From Maribacter aestuarii (lineage in GTDB: Bacteria; Bacteroidota; Bacteroidia; Flavobacteriales; Flavobacteriaceae), in contig NZ_CP107031.2 in assembly GCF_027474845.2 (NCBI RefSeq), positions 2,742,501 to 2,806,500 on the forward strand: DNA of 64,000 nucleotides. The letters are read 5' to 3'. Below are positions 16,534 to 25,750 of this stretch, in pieces. Position 1 is the stretch's first letter. The number at the start of each line of letters is the position of its first letter. The position numbers and the translations under genes are program-made. Below the pieces are notes generated by a model that was not told where the DNA came from, ran no database searches, and saw only the letters and a list, made by a program, of their open reading frames with translations.

Positions 16534-17348
16534 AATTGATTCACAACTGTTCTAAGTGCGACCAAGTCCGTCAATAGCTTTTTCATCAAACTTAAATCTA
16601 GCATATTGGCGCCATCACTCTTGGCGTTAGCTGGATCAAAATGGGTTTCTATAAAAAGCCCGTCAACTCCGGCTGCAATACCAGCTCTGGCCATTGTACC
16701 AATTAGTGCAGGCCTACCCCCTGTTACTCCAGAGGACTGGTTGGGTTGTTGTAACGAGTGGGTGACGTCCAGTACCACAGGTGCGTATTGTTGCATGGTA
16801 GGTACACCTCGGAAATCAACGATCATATCTTGGTATCCGAACATTGCCCCACGTTCCGTGATGATGGCTTGTTCATTTCCCGTTTCCGTTACTTTGTTAA
16901 CGGCATGCTTCATACTGTCCGGACTCATAAACTGTCCTTTTTTAATGTTTACCGTTTTTCCTGTTTCTGCCGCTGCTACGACTAAATCTGTCTGACGTGC
17001 TAAAAAGGCCGGAATTTGAAGTATGTCCACATACTTGGCCGCTATAGCAGCATCTTGTTCGGTATGAATGTCGGTAATCGTGGGTATCTTAAAAGTCTCA
17101 GATACCTTTCGCAATATCTTAAGTGCTTTTTCGTCACCTATTCCGGTAAAGGAATCCAGTCGGCTTCGGTTGGCTTTTTTAAAGCTGCCTTTAAAAACGT
17201 AAGGTATCTTTAAATCATCTGTAATTGTGACAATATGTTCTGCAATGCGCATGGCCATTGTCTCGCCCTCAATAGCACAAGGTCCGGAGAGCAAAAAGAA
17301 ATTATTGGAAGCGGTATGTTTGATCTGCGGTATTTTGGTAAGGTCCAT
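16530..17348 (-). CDS. kdsA: 3-deoxy-8-phosphooctulonate synthase
   Basis: KdsA condenses phosphoenolpyruvate with arabinose 5-phosphate to KDO 8-phosphate, the precursor of the lipid A-proximal sugar of lipopolysaccharide, in the cytoplasm. The 272-residue protein has the family's SGPCAIEGE start, VFKGSFKKANRSR (PEP and phosphate binding), TDIHTEQDA, QIPAFLARQTDL, NIKKGQFMSP, and DVTHSLQQPN. An Asn at the metal-Cys position of class II enzymes (FKKANRSR) fits the metal-free class I. It is convergent with the DUF1801 gene, with a 3-base overlap of the stops. A near-consensus -7 element (TATCTTTA) lies upstream of its start. Confidence 0.95.
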   Translation of the reverse strand: MDLTKIPQIKHTASNNFFLLSGPCAIEGETMAMRIAEHIVTITDDLKIPYVFKGSFKKANRSRLDSFTGIGDEKALKILRKVSETFKIPTITDIHTEQDAAIAAKYVDILQIPAFLARQTDLVVAAAETGKTVNIKKGQFMSPDSMKHAVNKVTETGNEQAIITERGAMFGYQDMIVDFRGVPTMQQYAPVVLDVTHSLQQPNQSSGVTGGRPALIGTMARAGIAAGVDGLFIETHFDPANAKSDGANMLDLSLMKKLLTDLVALRTVVNQF

Positions 17349-17421
17349 TTCTTAAATTTTGCATAAAGATAGTATTTAGTTGTGGTTTCCTTTTTAGATT
17401 TAGCTCAGCAACCTAGAACCT

Positions 17422-18006
17422 ATGACGAAGAATTACTTCACGATTTTAGCAATTTTACTATCGCTTGGGCTAAAAGCGCAAATCAGTGGTCTAAATGAAA
17501 AGGGGTGGGGTATCGTAAATCTGGAACGGCATCAGTTTAAGTTCGATTTACTAAGTCCCGGTATCAGTTATGAGCTTGGTCTTTTTAAGAATGTGAGCGC
17601 TTCGGGAGGATTAGGCTTGGGATACGCCACCTACGAAGAGGGTTACGCCTTAGGACTGACACTCCACACAAGGGTAAGGTATTATCATAATTTTAATAGA
17701 AGAATAGCTATGAACAAGAATGTTTCGGGCAATTCTGGAAATTACATAGCGGCCGCTAGAAGTATTTTTTTCTCCCAAGCGCGATTGGCAACCAATATTG
17801 AGGGACCCGATGATTTTAACTTGGGCGTTTACGGGGTTACTTATGGTATTCAGCGCACTTATGAAAACGGCTTCAATTTTAATGCGGAACTAGGTGCGGG
17901 TTATTACCGTGGCGACGGAGTTCCATCGGGTTATGGTCCGCTGTTCAATTTTACCTTCGGTTGGGTGGCGACCAAACGAAAATCAAGAAAACCCACATTT
18001 GATTAG
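17422..18006 (+). CDS. small outer-membrane protein, GNSGN-motif family
   Basis: The 194-residue protein has a signal peptide ending LKAQ and alternating beta-strand segments with many Gly and aromatic residues: FDLLSPGISYELGLFKN, GGLGLGYATY, TLHTRVRYYHNFNRR. The signature NVSGNSGNYIAA follows near residue 105. A similar protein is encoded at 23069-23611 (LLPGVSYELGL, NISGNSGNYISF) and a more distant one at 6660-7229. The function is unknown. The gene ends 4 bases inside the stop of the convergent LytTR regulator, and the two paralogues bracket the LytTR/TonB-type barrel locus. Confidence 0.7.
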   Translation: MTKNYFTILAILLSLGLKAQISGLNEKGWGIVNLERHQFKFDLLSPGISYELGLFKNVSASGGLGLGYATYEEGYALGLTLHTRVRYYHNFNRRIAMNKNVSGNSGNYIAAARSIFFSQARLATNIEGPDDFNLGVYGVTYGIQRTYENGFNFNAELGAGYYRGDGVPSGYGPLFNFTFGWVATKRKSRKPTFD

Positions 18007-18725
18007 AGCATTATTTTTTTGATGGCATCCATGTAGCCTCTACTGACCCGAACAACTTCGTTATTCACCATGGTAATGTCGTAGGACTTCCCATATTTAT
18101 GCAGTTCTTTCACTTTGTTCAAATTTATGATGGAAGAGCGATGTACCCGTAGAAAGGATTTTGGATTCAATTTATCTTCTAATGAGGATATACCGTAGTT
18201 GCTGACCAAAATGTCCTTCGCCGTATGCAATTTTGAGTAATCTCCATAGGCTTCTATCCAAATGATATCGGATACGGCAATAGTGATGAGCTTATCCTTT
18301 TTCTCTACCAAAACCCGCTCTGGATATTCTGCTTTATCCATGAGTAGGGATTGTGCCAAAGAGCCCACTTTTTCCGTAGTCTGATTCAGTTTTTCTATGG
18401 CTTTCTTAAAGCGATCTTTCGTGTAGGGTTTCAGCAGGTAGTCTATGGCGTGGACTTCAAAAGCTTGGAGCGCATATTTGTCGTAAGCGGTAGAAAAAAT
18501 AATATTGGGTATTTCCTCTAGCCTGGTCAATACTTCAAAGCCGGTTAACCCGGGCATTTGAATGTCCAGAAAGACCAAATCTGGTTTAAACTTATTTATT
18601 TCCTTAACGGCGTCTACCCCGTTATTGACCTCGGCTATCAAGATAAGATCAGGAAAATCCACCATATATTCTTTAATAAGATGTCTTCCAGCTTTTTCGT
18701 CATCTGCTATCAGCACCTTTTTCAT
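18003..18725 (-). CDS. LytTR-family response regulator
   Basis: The 240-residue protein has a receiver domain (VLIADDEKAGR; phospho-acceptor Asp in LVFLDIQMPG; switch Thr/Ser in IIFSTAYDKYA; Lys in DYLLKPYTKDR) and a C-terminal LytTR DNA-binding domain (ITIAVSDIIWIEAYGDYSKLHT, FLRVHRSSIINLNKV). LytTR regulators bind paired direct repeats upstream of target genes. The start codon overlaps the stop of the upstream histidine kinase (ATGA), so they are translationally coupled. The likely targets are nearby outer-membrane genes, but this is inference. Confidence 0.9.
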   Translation of the reverse strand: MKKVLIADDEKAGRHLIKEYMVDFPDLILIAEVNNGVDAVKEINKFKPDLVFLDIQMPGLTGFEVLTRLEEIPNIIFSTAYDKYALQAFEVHAIDYLLKPYTKDRFKKAIEKLNQTTEKVGSLAQSLLMDKAEYPERVLVEKKDKLITIAVSDIIWIEAYGDYSKLHTAKDILVSNYGISSLEDKLNPKSFLRVHRSSIINLNKVKELHKYGKSYDITMVNNEVVRVSRGYMDAIKKIML

Positions 18726-19792
18726 AGGGAAAATTTAATAGTAAGTCCCTGCGGCTCATTGTCCACTAACTCTAATTGGGAATTATACATCTTTTGTAAA
18801 CGTAAACGTGTATTTGTTAAGCCTATTCCTTTTTTAAATACCGATGATTTATCCTTAATCCCAATACCCGTATCCGAAATCTCAAATTTCAGCTTCCCTT
18901 CACTTTTTTTAATATTTATTGCTATGGAACCCCCGTCGATGAGACTGGCCAGGCCATGCTTAACAGAATTTTCTACGAGAGGCTGTAGCAACATAGGAGG
19001 CACCATTTCGTCCAATAGTTCCTCGGGTACGTTAATGTCAATGTCTAACCTTTCGTCAAACCGTGCTTTCTCCAAATCCAAATATTTCTTTACAAACTCC
19101 AATTCATCCCTGAGTGGAACCAATTCGGATTGGGAAGCTTGTAATTGGTATCTGAAAAGGTCACTAAGTTGCGCAATCATATTCCGGGTATTTTCATTTT
19201 CCGGGGGTATGGAAGCGTTGATGGTATTGAATACGTTATAGAGAAAATGTGGATTAAGTTGTGCTTTTATGGCCGATAACTCACTCTTGAGTGCGGCTTG
19301 TCTAAGTTCTCCTTCCAGTATAATTTTTCGCTGGTTTTCCACAAAATAGCGGTAGGCAAAGAAACAGCTAAATTGGAAGAATAGAAAAAGTAGGGGAATA
19401 TACCAATCCCAGATTTCTCCGGAACCAGTCAATCTATTTTCCCCTATAGCATCAATAATTATATATCTAATTTCCCTTATGAAATAAGTTACTACAGGAA
19501 GAAGTAGTAGCACTACCCCAAGTTGTAGTTTCCGTGATTTGTGGCGCAATAGATAGTATCCCAAAAACCATATGACTACAGAACCCAGAAGTAAGAAAAG
19601 ATATTGCCTTCCCGAGGCAAGCCAAAAACCACGAAGATTCAGCCAACCCCAAAATCCACCTTCAATATAGCGCATGCCGTTATACCACAGAACAATACGA
19701 TATAGCCATGCAAAGGCAAAATAGAACAGCAATATTGCCCCTACTTCCTTTACGGTAGAATTATTAAATACGGTATTTTGTTTTTTGAGCAT
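18722..19792 (-). CDS. LytS/YehU-type sensor histidine kinase
   Basis: The 356-residue protein has an N-terminal membrane part with about four helices (VGAILLFYFAFAWLYRIVLWY, LLLGSVVIWFLGYYLL, LQLGVVLLLLPVVTYFI, WYIPLLFLFFQFSCFFAY), a short coiled linker, then the His_kinase domain with the phosphorylated His in LNPHFLYNVFNTINA and an ATPase domain with VENSVKHGL (N box) and DTGIGIKD (G box). The ligand sensed is unknown. It overlaps the regulator gene by 4 bp and is 20 bp downstream of the secreted protein gene at 19813-20403, so all three probably share a transcript. Confidence 0.9.
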   Translation of the reverse strand: MLKKQNTVFNNSTVKEVGAILLFYFAFAWLYRIVLWYNGMRYIEGGFWGWLNLRGFWLASGRQYLFLLLGSVVIWFLGYYLLRHKSRKLQLGVVLLLLPVVTYFIREIRYIIIDAIGENRLTGSGEIWDWYIPLLFLFFQFSCFFAYRYFVENQRKIILEGELRQAALKSELSAIKAQLNPHFLYNVFNTINASIPPENENTRNMIAQLSDLFRYQLQASQSELVPLRDELEFVKKYLDLEKARFDERLDIDINVPEELLDEMVPPMLLQPLVENSVKHGLASLIDGGSIAINIKKSEGKLKFEISDTGIGIKDKSSVFKKGIGLTNTRLRLQKMYNSQLELVDNEPQGLTIKFSL

Positions 19793-19812
19793 TACTGAGT
19801 TCTATAATTTCA

Positions 19813-20403
19813 TTAAATATCAAAGACATACCAAAACGCGCCATCTTCTGGGTCAAAACTTACTTTTAAAAGACCCTCTGGCGTTTCCACAAGATAATGA
19901 TTTGTTACGTGAACCTCTTCGTTATCCAACCAGGCCCTAACGTTACCATCCTCATATTTAAAGACAAGACCGTTGTTGAAAACCGCCAATACATTATAGC
20001 GTTCCGGATTCTTTTTTGAATACATAATTTCTTTCCGCTCAAGTGATGGGGAATCATCCTTTGGTTCATACCATACAGTTTCTGAATTCTCATCTATTTC
20101 TGGTGTCCAGTTCCTTCGTTCTACCGGGAGTATGAAGATCTCTAAAATACCCCCATCACTTTTCAGGATTTCGGGCTCTGTTTGCCATGGAGTGGCAATG
20201 GACAAGGTGTAATCACCTTTTAGTGTAACCGCATCATTTTTTGTAATCATAGTCTTATTTCCTACACTATCAATTACGGTAATCTCCGCATTTTCAGGAT
20301 AGTTATAAGTAGTGTTATCATTCTTGACAACCAGCGCAAAATAATCTTGTGCCGAAACGAAGTAACTTAGAAATAAAGACAGTAGTAATAGTATAATTCT
20401 CAT
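19813..20403 (-). CDS. secreted protein of unknown function
   Basis: The 196-residue protein starts with a signal peptide (IILLLLSLFLSYFVSAQ). The mature protein is acidic, rich in beta-strand-like stretches with Asp, Glu and Trp, including a segment VFKYEDGNVRAWLDNEEVHV and the end DGAFWYVFDI. I recognise no family. It is the first gene of the apparent operon with the LytS/LytTR pair and lies opposite the TonB-type gene at 20601, so it may be a ligand-side or accessory component of that sensing system; this is context only. Confidence 0.55.
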   Translation of the reverse strand: MRIILLLLSLFLSYFVSAQDYFALVVKNDNTTYNYPENAEITVIDSVGNKTMITKNDAVTLKGDYTLSIATPWQTEPEILKSDGGILEIFILPVERRNWTPEIDENSETVWYEPKDDSPSLERKEIMYSKKNPERYNVLAVFNNGLVFKYEDGNVRAWLDNEEVHVTNHYLVETPEGLLKVSFDPEDGAFWYVFDI

Positions 20404-20475
20404 AATAGTTTATTTTTTGATTCTCACCCAAATCTAAGGGACCAACCTTATTTTTGAAAGCACTTTCAGACGAGT

Positions 20476-20527
20476 GGCCCTATGTGGGGTTGAACGGTCC
20501 TTGGGCGATTCAACCCCACATAGGCCC
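20476..20527. promoter_or_regulatory. long perfect inverted repeat between divergent genes
   Basis: CCTATGTGGGGTTGAA (20479-20494) is the exact reverse complement of 20509-20524, with a 14-base loop; two more pairs extend the stem after one mismatch. The hairpin is GC-rich and lies between the starts of the divergent genes at 20403 (minus) and 20601 (plus). No T-run follows directly, so it looks more like an operator or attenuator than a terminator. Confidence 0.6.
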
Positions 20528-20600
20528 GTTCATCAGGTTGGACTTTTTAATCTGTAACAAAAGCAAGTATTTTGGGCATATAAGCTAAGCACAAAAAAAC

Positions 20601-23000
20601 ATGAGAATCATTTTTACATTATTTCTAGTAATTAGCTGTACTCAGGCAAATGCGCAATCCATTTCCGGGCGGGTTCTTTCCCAGGAGCAAGAGACTGTTC
20701 CTTTCGCAGCTGTGACACTGAATCAAGTACAAGATTCTACGTTGGTAAAAGCGGTCATTACCAATGAACAGGGCTATTTTGAAATCAAGAATGTGCCGAG
20801 CGGTACCTTCAATCTGAATATTACCAACATCGGATTTGCGGACTATCAAAAACAAGTTCAATTAACTGAAACTTCTTTAGACCTGGGTAATATTGTTTTG
20901 GAGACAACTGCGGAAATGCTGGATGAGGTAGAAGTGGTCGCAGAGAAACCCATGGTACAAGTACTGGCGGATAAAACGGTTTTCAACGTAGAGAATACCA
21001 TAAACGCAACGGGTACCAGTGCCTTTGAGCTCTTGCGAAAGGCCCCTGGGGTAATTATAGATAATTCCGGTGGCATAATCGTTGAAGGCAAAGCGGGGGT
21101 ACAGTTTTTTATAGATGACCGACTCTCTGTGCTACAAGGGGAGGATTTAATGAATTATCTGGAAAGTCTACAGGCTACCGATATTGAGGCCATTGAAATT
21201 ATTACACAGCCCTCGTCCAAATATGACGCAGCGGGTAGTGCCGGCATCATCAACATTAAGCTAAAAAAAGATAAAAGTTTGGGAACTAACGGCAGCATCA
21301 CTGCAGGTGTGACCGTAGGTGATTTTGCCCGTACCAATAGCAGTATAAATTTCAACAACCGCTCAAAGAAGGGGAATTTATATGGGACCTACAGTAACCG
21401 CTTCGGTAAGAGCACTGGATATCTAAATTTACTAAGAACCCAGTCAGGTACGCAATTATTGGCCCGGACGAACAGCATCAATGATAGAAATAGCAACAAT
21501 TTGAAATTGGGTTATGATTTCTACGCGACGGACAAGAGTACGGTGGGTGCTATAATAAACGGAAATTTTAATAACAGTTTTAATGAAAGCAATTCCAGGA
21601 CGCCCATAAGACCCGTGGGAACAAGGGTGAACGATAGTGTATTGGTATCCGATAATAGGAGTTCCAGCACCTCGTACAATCTAAACGGAAACCTAAACTA
21701 TAAATATGCGGACACGCTAGGATATAGTTTGAATATGGATTTGGATTTTGGTAAATACGATAGTGATCGAGCATCCATACAGCCAAACATATATTTCAAT
21801 GGGGCAGAAACGCAAATAATTAGGGAAAATGCTACGCGGCAGGTAACGCCAACGGATATTTCCATTACCACGTTTAGAACGGATTACGAACAAAACTTGT
21901 TTAAGGGTAAACTGGGTCTAGGCTTTAAATTATCCAATGTACGGTCCAATAATATTTTCGACTTCTTTAATCGAATCAACGGTGATTTCATACTGGATAA
22001 TACCCGTAGTAATACTTTTGAATACACAGAAAAAATTAATGCAGGATACATCAACTATAATTACAAATGGGAAAAGTGGAATATTCAGGCAGGTCTCCGT
22101 ATGGAGAACACAATATCCGAAGGCAACCTGTTAAGCATGCAGCAGAACGAGCAGGACCAAGTAAAACGTAATTATACGAACTGGTTTCCATCCGGGGGGC
22201 TGACCTATCAACTAAATCGAAAAAATCAGTTTGCATTAACGTACAGTAAACGTATACAAAGACCTACTTACGAGTCCCTAAATCCTTTTGAATACGTGAT
22301 AGACGAACTTTACTCCAGTCAGGGAAATCCTTTCCTACAACCCCAGTACACGGATAACATAAAGTTCTCGCACACGTACAATTACAGGTTGACCACCTCT
22401 TTGAGTTATAGCTATGTATCCGATTTTTTTGCTAGGGTAACCGTACCTGAGGAAGGGAACAGAAGTTTTATAACAACAAGGAATGTCGCGGACCAAGAAA
22501 TTATCAATCTGGGTATTTCCTATCCGAAGAAAATTAAGGACTGGTGGAATGTCTATTTAAGTCTTAATGCCTACACCAGTTCTTATAAAGCAAATAGTGC
22601 AGAATTTATATCGCTAAAACAAGAAACGCTGTCCATGTACATGCAACATACGTTTACCTTGCCAAGCGCTATCACTATGGAAGTTTCCGGATGGTACAGT
22701 TCCCCGAGTGTTTGGGGAGGAACCTACACCATCAAGGCATTAGGCTCTTTGAACCTAGCTTTTCAGAAGAAATTTTTAGGCGATAAACTAACCACCCGAT
22801 TGTCCTTTAATGATATTCTGTATACCATACCTTGGCAAGGAACCAATCAATTTGGTGACCTGTTCATTGATGGTAGCGGAGGTAGCGATAGTAGGCAAGT
22901 AGCCTTTAGTGTCAGCTATGATTTTGGAAGGGATGAGATAAAAAAGGCCCGTAGCAGAAAGACCGGATTGGAAGATGAAAAAGATAGAATAGAAAACTGA
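20601..23000 (+). CDS. TonB-dependent-receptor-like outer-membrane beta-barrel protein
   Basis: The 799-residue protein has a signal peptide (ending ANAQ), a carboxypeptidase-regulatory-like domain (SISGRVLSQEQETVPFAAVTL, residues about 20-95), a plug-like region (VEVVAEKPMVQVLADKTVFNV to QPSSKYDAAGSAGIINIKLKK) and a long beta-barrel of the OMP_b-brl_3 type with many NYKWEKW/YTNWFPSGGLTY-like strands. Such proteins import oligosaccharides, peptides or metal complexes, but no TonB box can be called with certainty. It is divergent from the LytS/LytTR operon and separated from it by a strong inverted repeat. The barrel ends in YDFGRDEIKK with a charged tail rather than a terminal aromatic residue. 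Confidence 0.85.
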   Translation: MRIIFTLFLVISCTQANAQSISGRVLSQEQETVPFAAVTLNQVQDSTLVKAVITNEQGYFEIKNVPSGTFNLNITNIGFADYQKQVQLTETSLDLGNIVLETTAEMLDEVEVVAEKPMVQVLADKTVFNVENTINATGTSAFELLRKAPGVIIDNSGGIIVEGKAGVQFFIDDRLSVLQGEDLMNYLESLQATDIEAIEIITQPSSKYDAAGSAGIINIKLKKDKSLGTNGSITAGVTVGDFARTNSSINFNNRSKKGNLYGTYSNRFGKSTGYLNLLRTQSGTQLLARTNSINDRNSNNLKLGYDFYATDKSTVGAIINGNFNNSFNESNSRTPIRPVGTRVNDSVLVSDNRSSSTSYNLNGNLNYKYADTLGYSLNMDLDFGKYDSDRASIQPNIYFNGAETQIIRENATRQVTPTDISITTFRTDYEQNLFKGKLGLGFKLSNVRSNNIFDFFNRINGDFILDNTRSNTFEYTEKINAGYINYNYKWEKWNIQAGLRMENTISEGNLLSMQQNEQDQVKRNYTNWFPSGGLTYQLNRKNQFALTYSKRIQRPTYESLNPFEYVIDELYSSQGNPFLQPQYTDNIKFSHTYNYRLTTSLSYSYVSDFFARVTVPEEGNRSFITTRNVADQEIINLGISYPKKIKDWWNVYLSLNAYTSSYKANSAEFISLKQETLSMYMQHTFTLPSAITMEVSGWYSSPSVWGGTYTIKALGSLNLAFQKKFLGDKLTTRLSFNDILYTIPWQGTNQFGDLFIDGSGGSDSRQVAFSVSYDFGRDEIKKARSRKTGLEDEKDRIEN

Positions 23001-23068
23001 TATTGAAATCACTATTGGTATAGAAATTGATTGCATACCCAGAATCAATTTTAAATTAAAAACCAATT

Positions 23069-23611
23069 ATGAAAAAATACTTCTTTCTTTTCCTTTTCAG
23101 CTCCGTAATCGGGATTAACGCACAACCAGACAAAAAAGTTGAGGATGGTCTTTTTAAGGTTAACGCACTCTTGCCAGGAGTCTCCTATGAGTTGGGTCTT
23201 GCAGAAACTTCTACCTTGAATTTTGAGGCCATCATTGGCTTTGCCATAAACGGGGGTTCTGATAGGGATACCGAGTTTGGCATTTATCCGGGCCTTCAGG
23301 CAGAGTACAGGAATTATGTGAATATGGATAGGCGACTTCGAAAAAACAAGAACATTTCAGGAAACTCAGGGAATTACATCAGTTTTTTAAATCAATTCCA
23401 GTTTGGAACCCCATTAATTGGGGATTTGGAATTCACTTCCGATTATTTTTACAATGTGGCCGCCGTATATGGTATTCAGCGTACACGACCTAAGGGCTTT
23501 TATTGGGGCGTATCCTTTGGCCCCGCTATTTTTATAGACAATTTTAGCACGGATCCGGGAATACTGGTTGACGCCAGGTTGGGTTGGGTGATCGGTGGAA
23601 GAAAAAAGTAG
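23069..23611 (+). CDS. small outer-membrane protein, GNSGN-motif family
   Basis: The 180-residue protein has a signal peptide ending GINAQ and the family pattern LFKVNALLPGVSYELGL, YPGLQAEYRNYVNMDRRL, NISGNSGNYISF, AVYGIQRTRPKGFYWGVSFG, DARLGWVIGGRKK. It matches the protein at 17422-18006 through its whole length (ELGL, GNSGNYI, YGIQRT, GWV). The function is unknown. It lies 68 bp after the TonB-type receptor gene on the same strand and may be cotranscribed with it. Confidence 0.7.
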   Translation: MKKYFFLFLFSSVIGINAQPDKKVEDGLFKVNALLPGVSYELGLAETSTLNFEAIIGFAINGGSDRDTEFGIYPGLQAEYRNYVNMDRRLRKNKNISGNSGNYISFLNQFQFGTPLIGDLEFTSDYFYNVAAVYGIQRTRPKGFYWGVSFGPAIFIDNFSTDPGILVDARLGWVIGGRKK

Positions 23612-23668
23612 TCCTTCTCAAAGCAAACCATCTCAAAATCAGTAAGATAAAAATAACATAACTTTAAG

Positions 23669-23697
23669 TTGCGGAGTGAAAAATAGAAGTATCTTTG
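23669..23697 (+). promoter_or_regulatory. Bacteroidota-type promoter of typA
   Basis: A TTG at 23669-23671 and TATCTTTG at 23690-23697 are spaced by 18 bases and match the -33/-7 consensus TTG-N-TAnnTTTG. The -7 element ends 20 bp before the typA start. Confidence 0.6.
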
Positions 23698-23717
23698 CAC
23701 GCTTAAAATAGACCCTA

Positions 23718-25517
23718 ATGTCCAACACTAAGAATATTGCAATCATTGCACACGTTGACCACGGTAAGACCACCTTGGTGGATAAAATCATGTACCATTG
23801 TAGCCTTTTCCGTGAAAACGAGAATACGGGCGACCTCATTCTAGATAATAACGATTTGGAACGTGAACGTGGTATTACCATTACTTCCAAGAACGTTTCC
23901 GTAGTTTATAAGGATACCAAAATAAACATTATTGATACGCCCGGTCACGCCGATTTTGGTGGGGAAGTGGAACGCGTATTAAATATGGCCGATGGCGTTC
24001 TCTTATTAGTGGATGCTTTTGAGGGGCCTATGCCACAAACACGTTTTGTATTGCAAAAGGCCGTTGATTTAGGGTTGAAACCATGTGTTGTCATCAATAA
24101 GGTAGATAAAGAAAATTGTACGCCAGAAGAAGTGCACGAAAAGGTATTCGATTTAATGTTTGAACTGGGTGCAGAAGAATGGCAATTGGATTTCCCTACC
24201 GTTTACGGTTCGGCGAAGAACAACTGGATGAGTGACGATTGGAAGAACGAAACCGATTCCATTGAACCGCTTTTGGATATGGTTATTGAGCATATCCCGA
24301 CGTTCAAACCAACGGAAGGTAATACGCAAATGTTGATTACTTCCTTGGATTTCTCCTCATTCACGGGTCGTATCGCAATTGGTAGGTTAACAAGAGGAAT
24401 ATTAAAAGAAGGTCAACAAATTTCTTTGGTCAAAAGAAACGGAAGTATCGTAAAATCGAAAATAAAGGAGTTGTTCATTTTTGAAGGCCTGGGTCGTAAG
24501 AAAGTTGAGCAGGTTGAAACTGGGGATATTTGTGCTTTGGTTGGTGTAGAAGGTTTTGAGATTGGCGATACTGTTGCCGATCTAGAAAATCCGGAAGGAT
24601 TAAAGACCATCGCCATTGACGAACCTACGATGAGTATGTTGTTCACCATTAACGACAGTCCTTTCTTTGGTCAGGACGGAAAATTCGTGACATCAAGACA
24701 CATCAAAGAACGTTTGGAGCGTGAATTGGAGAAAAATTTGGCCTTGCGCGTTAACGAAACGGATAGTGCCGATAAGTTTTTGGTTTTTGGCCGTGGGGTG
24801 TTACACCTTTCGGTATTAATAGAGACCATGAGGCGAGAAGGATATGAATTACAGATAGGACAACCACAGGTAATCATCAAGGAGATTGATGGTGTGAAAT
24901 GTGAACCTATCGAAAGTTTGACCATAGATTTACCGGAAGAAGTTTCAGGTAGGGCCGTGGAAATGGTCTCTATCCGTAAGGGAGAGATGACCAGTATGGA
25001 AGCCAAAGGAAATCGCATGGTATGCGAGTTTTTGATTCCATCACGGGGTATTATCGGATTACGTAATCAATTATTGACCGCAACGGCCGGTGAAGCCATC
25101 ATGGCACACCGCTTTTTGGAGTATCAGCCCATGAAAGGCGATATACCACAGAGACAGAACGGTTCTTTAGTTTCCATGGAAAAAGGAAAAGCGATACCAT
25201 ATTCAATTGATAAACTACAGGATAGGGGTAAGTTTTTCGTAGATCCAGGTGAGGATATCTATGAAGGTCAGGTCATTGGCGAGAACTCTCGTGGTGACGA
25301 TATGGTTATCAATATCACCAAAACAAAAAAGTTGTCGAATGTGCGTTCCTCAGGAGCGGATGATAAAGCTAAAATTGTTCCGGCCATCAAGTTCTCTTTG
25401 GAGGAAGCTTTAGAATACATCCAGAAAGATGAGTATGTGGAAGTTACACCAAAACATCTAAGGCTTCGGAAGATTTACCTCACGGAGAACGACCGGAAAC
25501 GGAATAAAATAGCATAA
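23718..25517 (+). CDS. typA: translational GTPase TypA/BipA
   Basis: The 599-residue protein is a ribosome-associated GTPase involved in 50S assembly and stress adaptation. The G1 motif is AHVDHGKTT, switch I has RERGITITSKN, G3 is DTPGHADFGGEVERV, G4 NKVDKENC, and G5 GSAKNNW. Domain II follows at about 205-300, then EF-G-like domains (TMSMLFTINDSPFFGQDG; RGVLHLSVLIETMRREGYELQIGQP) and the TypA-specific C-terminal domain (LRKIYLTENDRKR). The length and domain order are as usual. It is a single gene with its own promoter and a terminator 9 bp past its stop. Confidence 0.97.
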   Translation: MSNTKNIAIIAHVDHGKTTLVDKIMYHCSLFRENENTGDLILDNNDLERERGITITSKNVSVVYKDTKINIIDTPGHADFGGEVERVLNMADGVLLLVDAFEGPMPQTRFVLQKAVDLGLKPCVVINKVDKENCTPEEVHEKVFDLMFELGAEEWQLDFPTVYGSAKNNWMSDDWKNETDSIEPLLDMVIEHIPTFKPTEGNTQMLITSLDFSSFTGRIAIGRLTRGILKEGQQISLVKRNGSIVKSKIKELFIFEGLGRKKVEQVETGDICALVGVEGFEIGDTVADLENPEGLKTIAIDEPTMSMLFTINDSPFFGQDGKFVTSRHIKERLERELEKNLALRVNETDSADKFLVFGRGVLHLSVLIETMRREGYELQIGQPQVIIKEIDGVKCEPIESLTIDLPEEVSGRAVEMVSIRKGEMTSMEAKGNRMVCEFLIPSRGIIGLRNQLLTATAGEAIMAHRFLEYQPMKGDIPQRQNGSLVSMEKGKAIPYSIDKLQDRGKFFVDPGEDIYEGQVIGENSRGDDMVINITKTKKLSNVRSSGADDKAKIVPAIKFSLEEALEYIQKDEYVEVTPKHLRLRKIYLTENDRKRNKIA

Positions 25518-25525
25518 GACAAAAG

Positions 25526-25549
25526 CCCTGATGACCTCAGGGTTTTTTT
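25526..25549 (+). terminator. rho-independent terminator of typA
   Basis: The stem is CCCTGA (25526-25531) with TCAGGG (25537-25542), 5-base loop, followed by T7 (25543-25549), 9 bp after the typA stop. Confidence 0.85.
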
Positions 25550-25750
25550 ATGCACGTTTAAGTTTTCCAAAATTAAGGTTGCAAAATTTAGGTAGGTAAA
25601 AGGGGTTTCTTTTTGATGATTCCGTAAAGAGGAGTATCCAAAATTGGTGCTTTGATAATTCTTCTCATTCCCAATAGTATTTCTTGGTATGGGCGTCCTA
25701 ATTTCTCTATTTTAAGGCTAAGAATACAACCTAAATCAATTTTAGTGTTT

